A DNA stretch of 64,000 nucleotides from Tolypeutes matacus (taxonomy: Eukaryota; Chordata; Mammalia; Cingulata; Chlamyphoridae). Below the pieces are notes generated by a model. The model was not told the DNA's origin and made no database searches. It saw only the letters and a program-made list of their open reading frames with translations. Every line of letters starts with the position of its first letter. Within the stretch, counting starts at the first letter, position 1. Where the stretch lies: positions 22,278,053 to 22,342,052 of the forward strand of contig JAKSZT010054396.1 of NCBI GenBank assembly GCA_026826555.1, given 5' to 3'. Below, in pieces: positions 20,645 through 31,838 of this stretch. Made by a program: the position numbers and the translations under genes.

Positions 20645-21860
20645 CATATCTTTCATGATAACCACTTGTCTGATGTTCCTTACCTACCTCTAAAACCTTT
20701 CTTCATGCCCCAGAGGACTCTGGGAGCTGAATTTTCACTGACTGTGGGGGCTTACCTGCCTGCCTAGCTGGCTGTCTGACCATCATGCCTTTTGCCACCC
20801 CTTTGCCCACTTTGGTCCTGAGGGCCCTTGATTTTGGCCATTGAATGGGTCAGAGGGGCCAAGGGGACCCCAGTGACCTAGCAGGGAACTTTCCAAGTAA
20901 GCAGATTCCTCTCTGGCAGGACTGGATCTGCCAAATGGCAAACTATTTGGAGCCATCCAGAGTCAAGGTGCCGGGAATTCTACAGAAGGAAGCAGGCTAA
21001 GAACTTGGAAGCCAGGCTGCCAGGGCTGTGCTGAAACCCAGAGGTGCCTGCTTGGCTGGCTCAGCTTTGGGAGGTGTGGGGGAAGTGAGAGGGAAGCAAG
21101 TGCTTCCTCGGTGCCTCCTCGTTAGACCCTTGTCTTGCCCCAGGGTCTCTCAGGCACTGCCTTTTAAAGCCTAGTGCTTCTGCAGCAGCCAGGCCATCTG
21201 GGACTGGTGCTCATGGAGGGATGGGAGTGAGGATATTTTAGACGTGTCAAAAGTGATGAATTTTGAGAAGTGCTACCGGCATCTCTGGGAACTCACAGTT
21301 CACACTGGCAGATAAGATGTGCCAGGCTCTTTGGAAGAAATTGAACTCAGGAAGATAAGGGAAAGTTTAACAGGCAGCTCCTAACCGCTGTCCCAGATGT
21401 GTGTGGAAGGGGGTGGGCCCTGCAAGAAGACAAAGAGGCACAAGAGCAGTGAAGGGGGCCCTGGGATGCAGCAATCCCGAGGTTTTGGCAAAAAGAGAGG
21501 CCAGCAAGGGCAGGAAGGAGCAGGAGCGTCAGGCAACAGAGGTGGGCAAGAGGGAGCCTGAGGTTGGAGTCAGCAAAGCTTTGGGCTGGAAGCACTGGGG
21601 ACTCCAGAGTCTGGGCCTGTTCAGTGCCACCCAATGGGACTGAGTGGGGGCAGGAGCCAGGAGCCAGCAGAGGCTGGAGGTATGCCCGGGGCCTTGGACC
21701 AGAGTGAGGCTGGAACAAGGCTCCAGTGTGTCTGGATTTGAAAGCACCCCAGGGAATGTGTTACTAGAATTCAACATCTACCCTGAAGATAATGCATCCT
21801 AAGAGGAGGGGGCCTCAGTATTCCCCGTTCAGCAAGGCCTTGTTTTGTGTGTACAAGGCC
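20645..21860. other. Single-copy GC-moderate sequence, no gene seen
   Basis: Overlapping frames of 123 codons (minus, 21347-21718) and 80-82 codons on both strands occupy the same bases and none shows a domain. No repeat recognised. Confidence 0.4.
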
Positions 21861-21863
21861 ACT

Positions 21864-21894
21864 GTTTTTTCTTTTTTCTTTTTTTTTTTTTTTT
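21864..21894 (+). repeat. T-rich tract
   Basis: T-run with two interrupting C's. Nothing identifies a poly(A) tail of a minus-strand insertion next to it. Confidence 0.85.
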
Positions 21895-21899
21895 GCTCT

Positions 21900-22635
21900 G
21901 CAGGGAGCTGGTTCATCCTGGCTACTTGGAAGCTAGGGGTGGGGGGTGCTGGGGTAGTTGCATTCTGGGCCATGATGGGCCAGAAGAAGGAGAATGGAAT
22001 CGCCCCACCAGGGGTGAGGGTGGGGCAGGTAGCTGGGCTTAGGTGAGTCCCTGAGAGGGAGAAGAGTCAGTGAGACAGGATCCTGGATAAAGGGGCTTGT
22101 CCTGGGGGGTTTGAGGAAGGGGGTGCAGGATCCAAATGGCTCCACCCAGCCTGTCTTCTGCAGGAGATGAATGAGTGTGGGGGAGGATGGGAAGGGGATG
22201 GAATGAGCATCAACACCCCAGGTGCTTTCTGGAGAAGACACAGCAACTCTGTCTTCTGACCACTGCCCTGTTCCCCTCTCTTCAAACCAGAAGAGAAAGA
22301 AAGAGAGTTCTGTGTTGTAGATGCATCCTCCTCCTCATTATCATTATCGTTACTGCCTCGACTTCTTATATAACCTGCTGAATTTGTGGAGGACTGGACT
22401 CGTCTTCCCACCTCCTACCTCCAACCAGCCTTTGCTGACGTCCCCATTCTGCTCACAAATTCTTCATCTTCCAGGCCTGGCTCACTCCCTGAAACATCTC
22501 CCCCTCCTCCCACCTCTTTCTTCTCCTCCTCTTATCAGCAACTGCAACTCACTTGTAGCATTAACATGTGCGATTGCTTGCTTGCCAGCTGGGCCTGTTT
22601 CCGCCTCTCTGTCCAAATCCTCCCCATCCTGCCAA
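21900..22635. other. Single-copy sequence, no gene seen
   Basis: The 157-codon plus-strand frame (22321-22794) is proline/serine/leucine-rich, lies partly in L2-like sequence and overlaps frames on the other strand. I regard it as chance. Confidence 0.4.
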
Positions 22636-22639
22636 GCAT

Positions 22640-22965
22640 TCTACTGTAGCCAGAGCCCTTGGAAGTCCCTGGCTGCCCCTCACTCTCCTGCCTCCCAGTC
22701 TTCGCTCCTGCAATTCCCTCTGCTTGGAACCTCTCCCCCTTTCTACACCTCTGCCACAGCCTTGAAGGAACCAGAATGTGTGCTTCGTGGCTGAGGCTTC
22801 AGGGAACTTCTCCTGAACACAGGGCAGGTGAGGGGCCCCTGCTCTGTGCTCCCCAGGCCCCTGTGAAAACCGTGAGGGTGGGATTTTTGTTTACTGGCTG
22901 ACAGCACCTAGCACAGGGCCTGGCAGTGAAGTGGGTTATTTGCCTACTTGAATTAACAGGATAAT
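22640..22965 (+). repeat. L2 fragments
   Basis: 'ctcctgcaattccctctgcttggaacctc' (about 22707) and 'acacctctgccacag' fit L2. A tail-like 'gacagcacctagcacagggcctggcag' sits at about 22900. Confidence 0.55.
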
Positions 22966-22969
22966 TTCA

Positions 22970-23915
22970 TTTTCCTGGCCTTCCTAGGGAAGGACTTGCC
23001 ACAAGTGAATCAATACTTGGTAGGGTAGGGGCGGGGACCCTGCACTGTTTCATTTCTAGTTTCCACAGTCCTCTTTCAGCGGTCAGGAGGTGTTGGGCCA
23101 CTGAGACAGCAACTCTCTAGGAATGATCTGGAAAGAGAAGCACTAACGAATGTAAAGAAAGTGCTGGGCATTCTTTGGAATCATGAGTGGTCTTTTCTTT
23201 AGTCCTCTTCTCAATGTCTTCCAGAGACCAAACCTATCAGCCTCCCTCCCTCCCTTTCTCCCTTCCTTTCCTTCCTTCTTTGCAACACATCTATTTCAAG
23301 CCTTATAACTCAATTTTTAAATATTGCTTTTGCGAAGGCTTTTCTGATCCCAAACTCTTTGTTGGGATCCTAATAGGGGTTATGGGGGGGGGGCGGGGGA
23401 AGCGGAACAAAGAGTTTTGTGGGCAAATAAATTTGGGGAATATTTTATTAAGCAACATTAATCAGGTGCTTCCTGCTGGCCAGACAGAGCTCTTAAGAAG
23501 CTGCTGTGCATTTCACGTCTAGAAGGTGCATATGATATGCAGTGGTTTTAAACTCATTCGACTTTGCAGCAGGCCCTGCCCCATCCCCATCCCCATTTTT
23601 TTTTCAGCCAAGCATTTCTGGAACTGATATTTCATGGGACACACTTGAGGAAATTCTGTTCCAGGACAACTTTCCCTCGCACCTGTTTCCTGTAGCGCCC
23701 TCATCCTCCTTTCTGTGCGTTGGTGTCTTGAAGGTTAGTCTTAGCTGTTGTGATGAAGGTAGAGCCTTGTTTTTAGGACACAGCACTGGTCTCTTTGGGG
23801 AGGTACGGGGTCTTCTCAGACATTTGATAAAGATGGCAATGCACGGAAAATGAGAGCCACGCCTCTACCATCATCAGTGCTGCTGTTTTCCCGTCACTCC
23901 GAAGTGAACACCCTT
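22970..23915. other. Single-copy sequence with a CT tract
   Basis: A CCT/CTTT-rich simple tract lies at 23239-23282 and a G-run at about 23382-23393. Several short frames on both strands without domains. Confidence 0.4.
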
Positions 23916-23920
23916 TTGTC

Positions 23921-24012
23921 TTTTTTTTTTTTTTTTTTTTTTTATATTTCCTTCCAGTCTTTTTCCATGAAGATATATGTAGCTTCAGATTTTACTTATT
24001 AGTCTTCTTATA
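23921..24012 (-). repeat. T-run followed by L1M-like reverse fragment
   Basis: 23 T's (23921-23943) precede 'tatttccttccagtctttttccatgaagatatatg', the reverse of an L1M 3' UTR segment. The T-run is its poly(A) on the minus strand. Confidence 0.55.
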
Positions 24013-24089
24013 GTACAGTGGGTCTGTTGAATGAATGAATAGCAGGTTTTTGACTGGTTGGGAAATGATTTAAAAAAATAATAGGCAAA

Positions 24090-24240
24090 TTTAGTGGTTT
24101 TCAAATTGTGCTGCTAGGCTCTTGAGCCCAAGGGTCCTGTGGAGATATTTTGGGGCTGTGGGGGTAGCTAAACAATGCCGGGACTTGAGAGGGCAAGTTC
24201 CTGACTGCCCATCTCTGCTTCAACCCAAACAACACTGCTA
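24090..24240 (+). repeat. hAT-Charlie-like fragment (tentative)
   Basis: 'ttagtggttttcaaattgtgctgc' resembles the hAT terminal 'cagtggttctcaaa', followed by 'gggtcctgtggagatattttgg'. No recognisable second end. Confidence 0.4.
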
Positions 24241-24314
24241 TTAGGGCTTAACACTTTCTGCTTGAAATTCTCTTTGTAGGAAGGCTTCCTACATATGTTC
24301 AAATACCACAATTC

Positions 24315-24475
24315 TAGACCAAGCTCCTCATTTTATGGATTACAAAAAAACCCACTGAGATGCAGAAAAGTAAAAGAAGAAAAATGTTGTCAATCGATCA
24401 CATCTGGATACCGGATCTAGAACCCAGGTTTCCCCACACACCATCTAATGTTCTCTTCACACATTCTTGTATTTA
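24315..24475 (-). repeat. MIR, reverse (diverged)
   Basis: 'cctcattttatggattac', 'cactgagatgcagaaaagtaaaag' and 'tctagaacccaggtttcc' follow the reversed MIR order. Confidence 0.6.
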
Positions 24476-24479
24476 TTTA

Positions 24480-25220
24480 TTCCCTTCTGACTCAGCCAAT
24501 TTCCAAAGAGAAGAATAAAAGATAGCAAGAGCAAATAGCAGCAAAGATACTGTGGTAAATCCACTGAGAAGCAGTTGAGGGAAAGGTACAGAGAAATCCC
24601 ATCTATTCCTCATTTGATCTGTTTCACTGCAATTCTTCTCATGCTAGGCCTTAAAAGTGTAAAGAAACTTATGCTCAGAGCAAGGGCTGCTATACCAAGA
24701 ATAGGTCATAGGAAGACACAGTACAATACCCTAGTCTCCAGTGAAATGAACTGTTTAATCAAAACTGCCTTATTCTGTAAATACTCAGTCTATTGATGAA
24801 GAGCTCTGCAAATAGAGGCAGCCACTAAGCAAGCCTCCAGAGAGAACCCGGAGGAACTAAAGAAGACAGAGCATAATGGCAAACATGCCTGTCTCGATTT
24901 TTTGAGTAAGAGTCCCTGCAGAGAAAGGGGGCTTGCTTAGGCCATCAAGTATTTGCCGCATACGCACTCAGTGTTCAATATGGTAGCGATGGGAGATGGG
25001 AGGAAGGGGCAGCGGGAGGGATTCAAAAGCACCGGTCAATGCTTTGATTGGCCTCACTGGCTAGACCACACCTCCAGCCAGTCATGGTAATGATCCTGCT
25101 ATTTGTCGTGCACTTCCTCCAGGCCCTGTACTCTTCAATAACCTCCCACAAAACTCTGAAGTAGCCACAGCTATCCTCATGGCTGGAATGCAAACCTAAG
25201 CAGCTTGTTTCCAGAACCTA
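24480..25220. other. Single-copy sequence, nothing recognised
   Basis: Repeat-free. The 73-codon frame at 24575-24796 has no domain. Confidence 0.4.
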
Positions 25221-25224
25221 TGTG

Positions 25225-25605
25225 CTTCTTCTTTTTTAAGATGATGAAGCTTATTGATTTATTTGCAGTATAACTCACACACAGTATAGTGTACACATCT
25301 TAAATGTACAGCTCAATTTTCTACATCTGTGTACACTGGTGTAAACACCACCCAGATTGCAATGGTGAATATTTCCATTTCCAGACGCTTTCCTTAAGCC
25401 CCTTGCCAGTCAATGCCACCACTAAGACATAACCAGTTTGCCTACTTCCATCACCATAGAGTAGTTTTGCCTATTCCTGAACTTTATTTAAGTGGATTCA
25501 TAGATTATGTACCCTTTTGTGCCTGGCTTCTCTCATTCAACACCATGTAAGATTCAACCATGTTGATGCATGTACAGAACCTGCATCTTAACTGCCATGC
25601 CATAC
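25225..25605 (-). repeat. L1M 3' end, reverse
   Basis: 'ttgatttatttgcagtataactcacacac', 'cttaaatgtacagctcaatttt', 'gtgtaaacaccacccag', 'agtagttttgcctattcctgaac' and 'catgtaagattcaaccatgttg' form an ordered reversed L1M 3' end. Confidence 0.8.
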
Positions 25606-25609
25606 TACC

Positions 25610-25918
25610 TCACATCACATTAGCTAATTCCATGTTGACTTCCAGAAAAGTGGTTTGGTTTATGCAAAGTCTGTAGAGCCTGAAGGGGTAGAGTGAGAAC
25701 ACAAAAGCCTAAATTCAGAGAATGGCCAAGAAGATGACTTTTTAGATAATTCCTGGGTGTAGCCCATTCTCCGTGCCTCACTGTTGAGGTCCATGATCCC
25801 AGACTTATTGGCATAAACACAAATTCCTCTTTGGCTTTTATGTTTCTCCTATTGCAGAACAAACCCTATCACTGCTTCCTCCTCATATATGTGGGCAGCC
25901 TTCTCAGGCATCATCCGG
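25610..25918. other. Repeat-free sequence, possible conserved block
   Basis: No repeat landmark; balanced composition. Conservation cannot be judged from one sequence. Confidence 0.3.
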
Positions 25919-25920
25919 GG

Positions 25921-26135
25921 CAATGGTTCTCAACCCAGGGGAGTTTGGCAATGTCTAGAGACATATTTGGTTGTCACAAGTGTGTGTGTGTGTGTGTGTG
26001 TGTGGGGGGGTGCTGTTGGCATCTAGTGGGTAGAGGCCAGGGGTGCTGCTCAACATCTTACTATGTACCGGACAGCCCCACACAGCAAAGAATTATCTGA
26101 CCCAAAATGTCAATAGTGTCATTGTCGAGAAACAC
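25921..26135 (+). repeat. MER20 hAT element with expanded (TG)n
   Basis: It starts caatggttctcaaccc and continues 'tttggcaatgtctagagac', 'ttggttgtcacaag', a (TG)n run at 25981-26004, 'gctgttggcatctagtgggtagaggccagg', 'gctcaacatcttactatgtacc', 'aaagaattatctgaccc' and 'cattgtcgagaaacac'. Nearly full-length. MER20 is a placental non-autonomous DNA transposon known for regulatory co-option. Confidence 0.92.
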
Positions 26136-26189
26136 AGAGAAGCTGTTGGTTGCCTCCTTTTCTGATATAGGAAGAGAGGAAATGGGGCC

Positions 26190-26378
26190 TAATAGAAGGA
26201 ACTCTTTACTTAGCATTAGAAGGCCTGGATTCAAGGCCTTGCTCTGCCATTGACTAACTGTCTGACCTTGTTCAAATCACTTAAACTCCATGAGGCTCAT
26301 TTTCCCCAACCGTAACTTGGGAATTGTGAAGCGTGCCTTTCGTACTTACTAGGCTTGTTGTGAGTGTCACACATGAGA
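26190..26378 (+). repeat. MIR
   Basis: 'gcattagaaggcctggattcaaggc', 'ctctgccattgactaactg', 'cttgttcaaatcacttaaac', then a diverged 3' part. Confidence 0.8.
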
Positions 26379-26379
26379 A

Positions 26380-27255
26380 TGTCAGTGGAATCTCTTTGCA
26401 AGGCTTACATGTTATTATTTTATTTGACTGTGGCAGCAAATCAAGCTTATATGGGTATTTTGTGTCTAATGGCAGTACAAGAATGTTTTCAGCAGGTTTC
26501 TGCTTCACTAGATGCATTTCCCTGTGTTCAGTTTCAAGGGTCATGGCCTCATTCTCAGATTTGTGTGGGAAAGGAGCTCATGTATAAAGGGTGCTTCCCG
26601 ACACCACGGGCAGGGCTTCAAATAGCCCTGCGATCCTCTAAGGCTGCAGTTCTCAACACTGGAACTTGCAGTCTAGAAATTCTCTTTTAAATTATTGACA
26701 AGATCTCTAACGGGGTTTGCTCCAGAAAAGCAAGGTATTTTTAGTACTTGGATTTGATTTTGTCATGTAAGAGGCTGGGGGTATAGACCCCCCTGGGTGA
26801 AGATATGTCATGTTAGGAGAATGCTAGTCAGATGAAATATTGCTGAGCTCAGTGTGCTATGTCACAGTGTGATGTTGGGTGCAGAGGGGTGCAACTCTAT
26901 GAATTAGAGGTAAGAGGTATGGTGCCATGTAAAGCTGATGCTAAAAAAATATTTGGTATTTGTTGAAACACTGGAAAACTTTGTGAGTAAAAAGAGAGTG
27001 AAGTGAGGCAGTAATCACTTCTACTCAAATGAAAAAACAGTGTTGAAGGGAAACTTAGTGATTAGTGTGATGATGGAAAGTGTAAGACACTGACATTTTG
27101 TCATCACACTGTACTTATTAATAATATAAGTAATGTTGTTTGGAATCTTAATACAGAGTGGAAGTGGTTTTAATTCCTCAAAGTGAGTCACCCCAGAATT
27201 CCCTCCAGCTCTTTTTTTTATGAAGAAAAGTTTAAGAAATGTCTTTGAATTTCTA
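26380..27255. other. Single-copy AT-rich sequence
   Basis: The 108-codon frame (26364-26690) has no domain. The rest is AT-rich and unannotated. Confidence 0.35.
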
Positions 27256-27259
27256 TGTT

Positions 27260-28862
27260 TTAGATTGTATATCGGGTTCCAATCAATTCATATGTACAAA
27301 TATATACAACTGTAGGCCATTGCCCAAATAACCTACCAGGCTTACCATCTAAGAAACAAATATTAACAGTTGCTATCAACTGTTTCCAGGCCACAGATCC
27401 CTCCACAGGAGACAGAGTTGGGAGTCTGGGTAGTCCACCGTAGCCAGAGTTTACAGAGAAGAGTGCTAGAGAAGAGACAGCTCTGGAGATCTGCAGAGGT
27501 TCCCGTTGAGTCTTCAGCTTAGTGGAGATTAGTGTAGGCATTTGAGGAAATTACCTAAGCCTGGGGAAAGAACTGCCAGAAAGGAGCAAGTGGAACAATC
27601 CTGTGCATCCCACATAAAGCTGGGAAGTTTGTATTCCCACCAGCCAGAGTGAAAAACGTTGTAACCACAGGACATCAGGTACACTACTCAGAAGTTTATT
27701 GCTTCATGAATTGGGCAAATTAACCCTAGACTAAAGGCTGCTGTGATCCCAACTAACAAAGTTTTAAAGCAAGCCTCAACCAAAAGGATCAAATTGTACC
27801 CTGGTAATTTAGCTGCATCCCAGAACGAAGCCAAAGATATTTAAAATAATGCAAGGAAGTAAGCACCAACAAAGTAAAATTCACAATGTCTGGTATCTAA
27901 TAGGAAAATCACCAGGCATGCAAAAAAAGCAGTAAAATGCAACCCATAGTGAGGAGAAAAATCGATCAAAACCAAACTGGAAATGATAGCAATTATACAA
28001 TTAGTAGACAAGAGCATTAAGCCTTTTAGTATAGCAAATTACGTTTTACTTTAAGCATTGGTAATTTGGAGTATCTGGTAATAGCTAGAAAATAATTCTA
28101 TAATTGAGTTATGTACTATGTATGGATCATTCCTCATCTGTAACATGTCCTCAACACAGTTTCCTTTTCCAGAGACCTTTATGCAAAATAAACTTTTTCA
28201 TCATTAGATAAAAAAAAAAAAAAAAAAAAAAAAAGTATTGTTAAAACTATATTCCATATGTTCAAGAAAGTAGAGGAAAGCATACACACATTAAGGAGAG
28301 ACATAGAAGATGTAAAAAAGAATCTGTATTGAACCTCTTGCGATTGAAAAAAAAAAGTCTGAGATGAACAGCACTTTGGGTGGGATTAACAAAAGATTAG
28401 ATACTGCAGAAGAAAAGATTGGTAGACTTGAAGGCATAGCAACAGTAACCACCCAAAAGTAAACACAGAGGGGAAAAAGACTGAAAATAAATGATTAGCA
28501 CCAGGAAGCTGTGGGACAATTTTAAGTGACCTTGTATATGTGTAACTGAAGATTCCAAAGGAGAACAAAGAGAGAGGGGAACAGCAAAAAATCTTGAAGA
28601 AATAATGACAGAAATGCCTAAATTAAATGTAAACTATAAATACATAGATCCAAGAAGCTCAAAGAATCTCCAAGCACAAAAAGCATGAAGGAAATTATAC
28701 CATGGCACAGCATAATCAAATTGCTTAAAAGCAGTGAGAGAGAAAAATCTTAAAAGCAGACAGAGTAAAAAGCCACAAAGGAACAAAGATAAATAACAAA
28801 CCTTTCATGGGAAACAATGGAAGCCAGAAGAGAGTGGAACAACATCTTTAAAGCTAAAACAG
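27260..28862 (+). repeat. L1M 5' UTR, interrupted
   Basis: 'gaagccaaagatatttaaaataatg', 'attcacaatgtctggtatctaatagg', 'accaggcatgcaaaaaaagcag', 'agtctgagatgaacagcactttggg', 'gaagaaaagattggtagacttgaagg' and 'ggagaacaaagagagaggg' follow the long non-coding leader of L1M. It stops around 28862. The 5' edge is uncertain (27260-27600). Confidence 0.78.
28041..28234 (+). pseudogene. 5'-truncated retrocopy of an unidentified mRNA 3' end
   Basis: Inserted into the L1M leader. About 170 bases of non-L1 sequence lead to AATAAA (28187-28192), a cleavage-like interval of 17 bases and a pure 25-base poly(A) (28210-28234), the layout of a processed mRNA end. A degenerate TSD may be 'agtatagcaaatta' (about 28027-28040) against 'agtattgttaaaac' after the tail. 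The source gene is not recognised and the copy is non-coding. Confidence 0.65.
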
Positions 28863-28864
28863 AG

Positions 28865-29120
28865 GTGTGCAGTGAACCCCATTGTCTTGGGGTCAAATGT
28901 GAGTTGGTGGATGTTGGGACAAAATCTCATCCCCAAAGCCTGGTTCAGTGTCAGAAGAAAAGCAAAAACACTGGCATGTGGTGGCCAGATAAAGATCATA
29001 GCACTGTGCCCTTGTTTGTGAGAGAATAAGAAGAAAGAAGAGAAAGAATAATGGAAAATTCCACAAGTATGCTAAACCAGTCCTACAGAAAGAGCTCTAA
29101 GTTCCAGAGCACATTGCTCT
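28865..29120. other. Purine-rich to single-copy sequence
   Basis: A GA-rich run at about 29020-29060 ('agaataagaagaaagaagag') follows unrecognised sequence. 29065-29090 may be a last L1 scrap. Confidence 0.35.
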
Positions 29121-29124
29121 GTCT

Positions 29125-29312
29125 GCTGGCTTTCCCCATCTCAGTCACCAGCAATCCTATGTTAGGAACTTCAGGTACCCTGGCCCCTCCATCTCTTCCA
29201 CGCCACCTCCAGTCAGTTACTAAATCCCACTGATTTTGTCTCCAGTTTGCCTCTCAGGTTGTTTCTATCCCTTCGGTTTTAATCCAGGCCTTCATAACCT
29301 CCCCAAACTCGC
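29125..29312 (+). repeat. L2-like internal fragment
   Basis: 'gctggctttccccatctcagtcacc', 'gttactaaatcccactgattttgtc' and 'atccaggccttcataacctcccc' resemble L2 internal sequence. Confidence 0.45.
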
Positions 29313-29314
29313 TA

Positions 29315-29478
29315 TTTGATGTTGGGAAAGTCATTACCTCTCTGGGTCTGAGTTTGTCCCTTTATAGACTAAGGGGTTTGGCTGTGGTCTCTCAAGGATC
29401 TCAAGAATCTCTCAAGGATAAATGTGCCCTGCATATTGTAGGTGCTCTATAGTATTTGCTAAATAAATAAATGAGAGT
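29315..29478 (+). repeat. MIR/MIR3 3' part
   Basis: 'gatgttgggaaagtcattacctctctgggtctgagtttg' and a tail 'gtaggtgctctatagtatttgctaaataaa' bracket it. A 10-base motif tctcaaggat is repeated at 29391 and 29411. Confidence 0.7.
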
Positions 29479-29533
29479 TTAAAGCCAAACAAACCAACCC
29501 CGAGTAGTTATATTCTGCAGAACGGTATCCAAT

Positions 29534-29986
29534 CTGTGGTAGACTGACTGCTGGCTGCCCAAAAATGATCGTGTCCTAATCCCCAGCACCTGTGAGTATG
29601 TTACCTTTACATACAAAGACACTTTACAGTGCGATTAAATTATGGCTCTTGAGATGGGGAGATAGATTATCCTGGATTATCTAGGTAGGCCCAGTGTAAT
29701 CACAAGTGTCCTTATGCCACTTAGGAGAGGGAGGCAGTAGGGTTACAGAGAGAGAGAGACGAAGATTCTACACTACCGTCTTCTTAGTGGAGAAAGGGGC
29801 CACGAGAAACTGAAAAAAGGGAAGGAAACAGAGTTTCTCCTCAGAGCCTTCGGAAGGAATGCAACCCTGCTCAGTCCTTGATTTTAGGACTTCTGATCTC
29901 CAGAACTGTAAGATGGTAAGCCCGTGTGGTTTTAAGCCACTGAGTGTATGGTAAGCTGTGATGGCAGTGATAGAAAACAATACGCA
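29534..29986 (+). repeat. MLT1-type LTR
   Basis: It begins 'ctgtggtagactgactg' and continues 'gatcgtgtcctaatccccagcacctgtgagtatg', 'agatagattatcctggattatc', 'ttctgatctccagaactgtaagatgg', 'gttttaagccactgagtg' and ends 'gtgatagaaaacaatacg'. This is a nearly complete MaLR LTR and a solo element. Confidence 0.85.
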
Positions 29987-30004
29987 GTCCTTATTTCCCA
30001 TTAA

Positions 30005-30162
30005 CTTCCTATATCTACTGGGAAAGCCACTTAACCCTTTCTGGGTCTCTTTTAGTCTCAACTAAATAGGGTTAAGAATATCTCTCCTATATGAGGTAAG
30101 GGTAAAATGAATTAATATCTACTACTAATTGAAATAAAGAAAATACTTTATAATACAACACT
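30005..30162 (+). repeat. MIR 3' part
   Basis: 'gggaaagccacttaaccctttctggg' and 'gggttaagaatatctctcc' with 'ggtaaaatgaattaatatc' follow the MIR order. Confidence 0.6.
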
Positions 30163-30184
30163 ACAGCCTACTTCTACGACTACT

Positions 30185-30385
30185 AACATTTCTAATGCTG
30201 TGCAAATACCTAGAGACATTATTTCATTCAGTCCACTAGATAATCTCAGGTAGTAGAGATCATTATCGACCTTTAATAGACAGGAAACTGATGCTCAGAA
30301 AGGTGAAGAAACTTGCCCAGGGCCACACCGCTAGAAGGCGGAGGAGCTGGAATTCTCTTTCAGGGCCATGTGACTACCAACAGGT
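30185..30385 (-). repeat. MIR, reverse
   Basis: 'ttatttcattcagtccactag', 'caggaaactgatgctcagaaagg', 'cttgcccagggccacaccgctagaagg' and 'gaggagctggaattc' are the reversed MIR core. Head-to-tail with the preceding copy. Confidence 0.82.
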
Positions 30386-30389
30386 ATTC

Positions 30390-30900
30390 TTGCTTATTTC
30401 GTTACACTGGTAATTATAAATTTTATGTAAACGAGAACATTATGATGGTTATTAACACTGTACCCCTTTGTTATTACTCTCTCCTCATGCTTCTTTTCCT
30501 GTAACAACATCCTACTGCTCCACTCTCTGTATTCTAGCCTGTCACCTGCTTGTCACAGAACTGATTGAAATGCTAATACAGCATTACAACTTCCTTGGCT
30601 GGGCAAAGTTGGCAAAGGCTGGGGAGATATTTGTTTATTTGAGAGAAAATGGCTCTGAGGTCTGGAAATGGAACCATCCCTCCTACCACACCCTTAAGAA
30701 ATGTAGTTACATATGGTGAGGAGAGTTCTGGTACACAGAGCCATTTGAAAGTGGGGCCAGGATGCAGTGCTCGCTGCCCTCTGGGCTCTTCAGACTTTTC
30801 AGTTGCACAAGGGAGAACTAAAAGGGGCTTCTCTGGGGGACTGTCATTTGAGTACTTTATACTTTTTTTTTTAATTTAAAAAAAGGAGGCACACACTACT
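30390..30900. other. Single-copy sequence, no gene seen
   Basis: Frames of 83 and 76 codons overlap and lack domains. An A/T run lies at 30860-30885. Confidence 0.35.
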
Positions 30901-31440
30901 TGTAGTGGGATTTCCAGTCCTCCTTCCCTTTTTCCATTTCCCTGCTTCCTCTTTCCCTTTCCCCCCATTGTTCTCAAGTCTGCTTGTTTTTAAGGGTTTG
31001 GCTTGGCTAATAGGAGTTATGGCCAAAGGGGCGGGGCTCTGCCTGAGCTGTACTTCCAGGAGCACAGAGGAGCTGTTTGCTTTGAAGGTTGTTGAGCATA
31101 TTTGGATTAATAACATTCAGTCTAATATTTTCACTCGTTTCTGATCATCAAAGAGCCCAGAAAGGTTTGCTGGTGCAGTTTCTTCTAGTTTGTCCTTGGG
31201 AGCAAGTGTCTGGAACAGGGCTGATCTAAAAATGTTTTCTGAGTGAAGCCTCGTTAATGGGGCAGGCTGCAAATTCACATCAAGGGAGTGTCATCTTTCA
31301 AAACAGCTTCTTGGCAGAAAGGGATGTGGAATTTTAGAGAAATCTGAATCTGTTAAGCTTCCATTAAATGAACTCCTTGATTCCAGACTGTGCCAAATGG
31401 AATCTGGGGACCGTGGGCCATGAATAATTGACTTCTTGGG
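30900..31440. other. Repeat-free block, candidate conserved non-coding sequence
   Basis: About 540 bases without repeat landmarks, including 'gggcggggctctgcctgag' (31029), 'aatattttcactcg' and a balanced stretch at 31140-31400. Judged a candidate only because it is repeat-free and compositionally ordinary. Confidence 0.3.
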
Positions 31441-31513
31441 TGGCAGGATGCCCCAGAAAGGTCAGCGTGTCCTTTGGGATAAAACATTCATAAGTTTGGA
31501 GGATTGGAGGAGA

Positions 31514-31533
31514 TTTTTTTTTTTTTTTTTTTT
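31514..31533 (+). repeat. T-run
   Basis: 20 T's followed by a pyrimidine-rich stretch to about 31570. No mobile element identified beside it. Confidence 0.9.
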
Positions 31534-31669
31534 CCTTTTCTTTTCTGTGTTTCTCTGTGTCTTCTTTTCTATGTACTTTTTTTGGCTGGTGTTTAGGTTT
31601 TGTCTAATTTCATGGCGGTGAGAGACGCAACCTTTACTTTGGGGTCTGGAGGATGTTTGTGGAATGACC

Positions 31670-31768
31670 CTCATTGTGACAGGTCAGCTTCCTCAAATTG
31701 ACAGTAAGCCCCTTGAGGCAGGGGCCATGAGTTTTACCTTTCACTGCGGGGCCCATATTATGTAGTTT
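31670..31768 (+). repeat. L2 3' fragment
   Basis: 'gacagtaagccccttgaggcaggggccatgag' and 'ttttacctttcactgcgggg' match the L2 tail. Confidence 0.75.
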
Positions 31769-31838
31769 ACCCCCAGTCCCCACCAAATCACTTTAAGACG
31801 AGGTGGGATAGTCCAAGACTGTCTACCTCTTAAAAGAC

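Noticed and set aside
22321..22794. A 157-codon plus-strand frame
   Set aside because: Part lies in L2-like sequence and the composition is biased (Pro, Ser, Leu). No domain.
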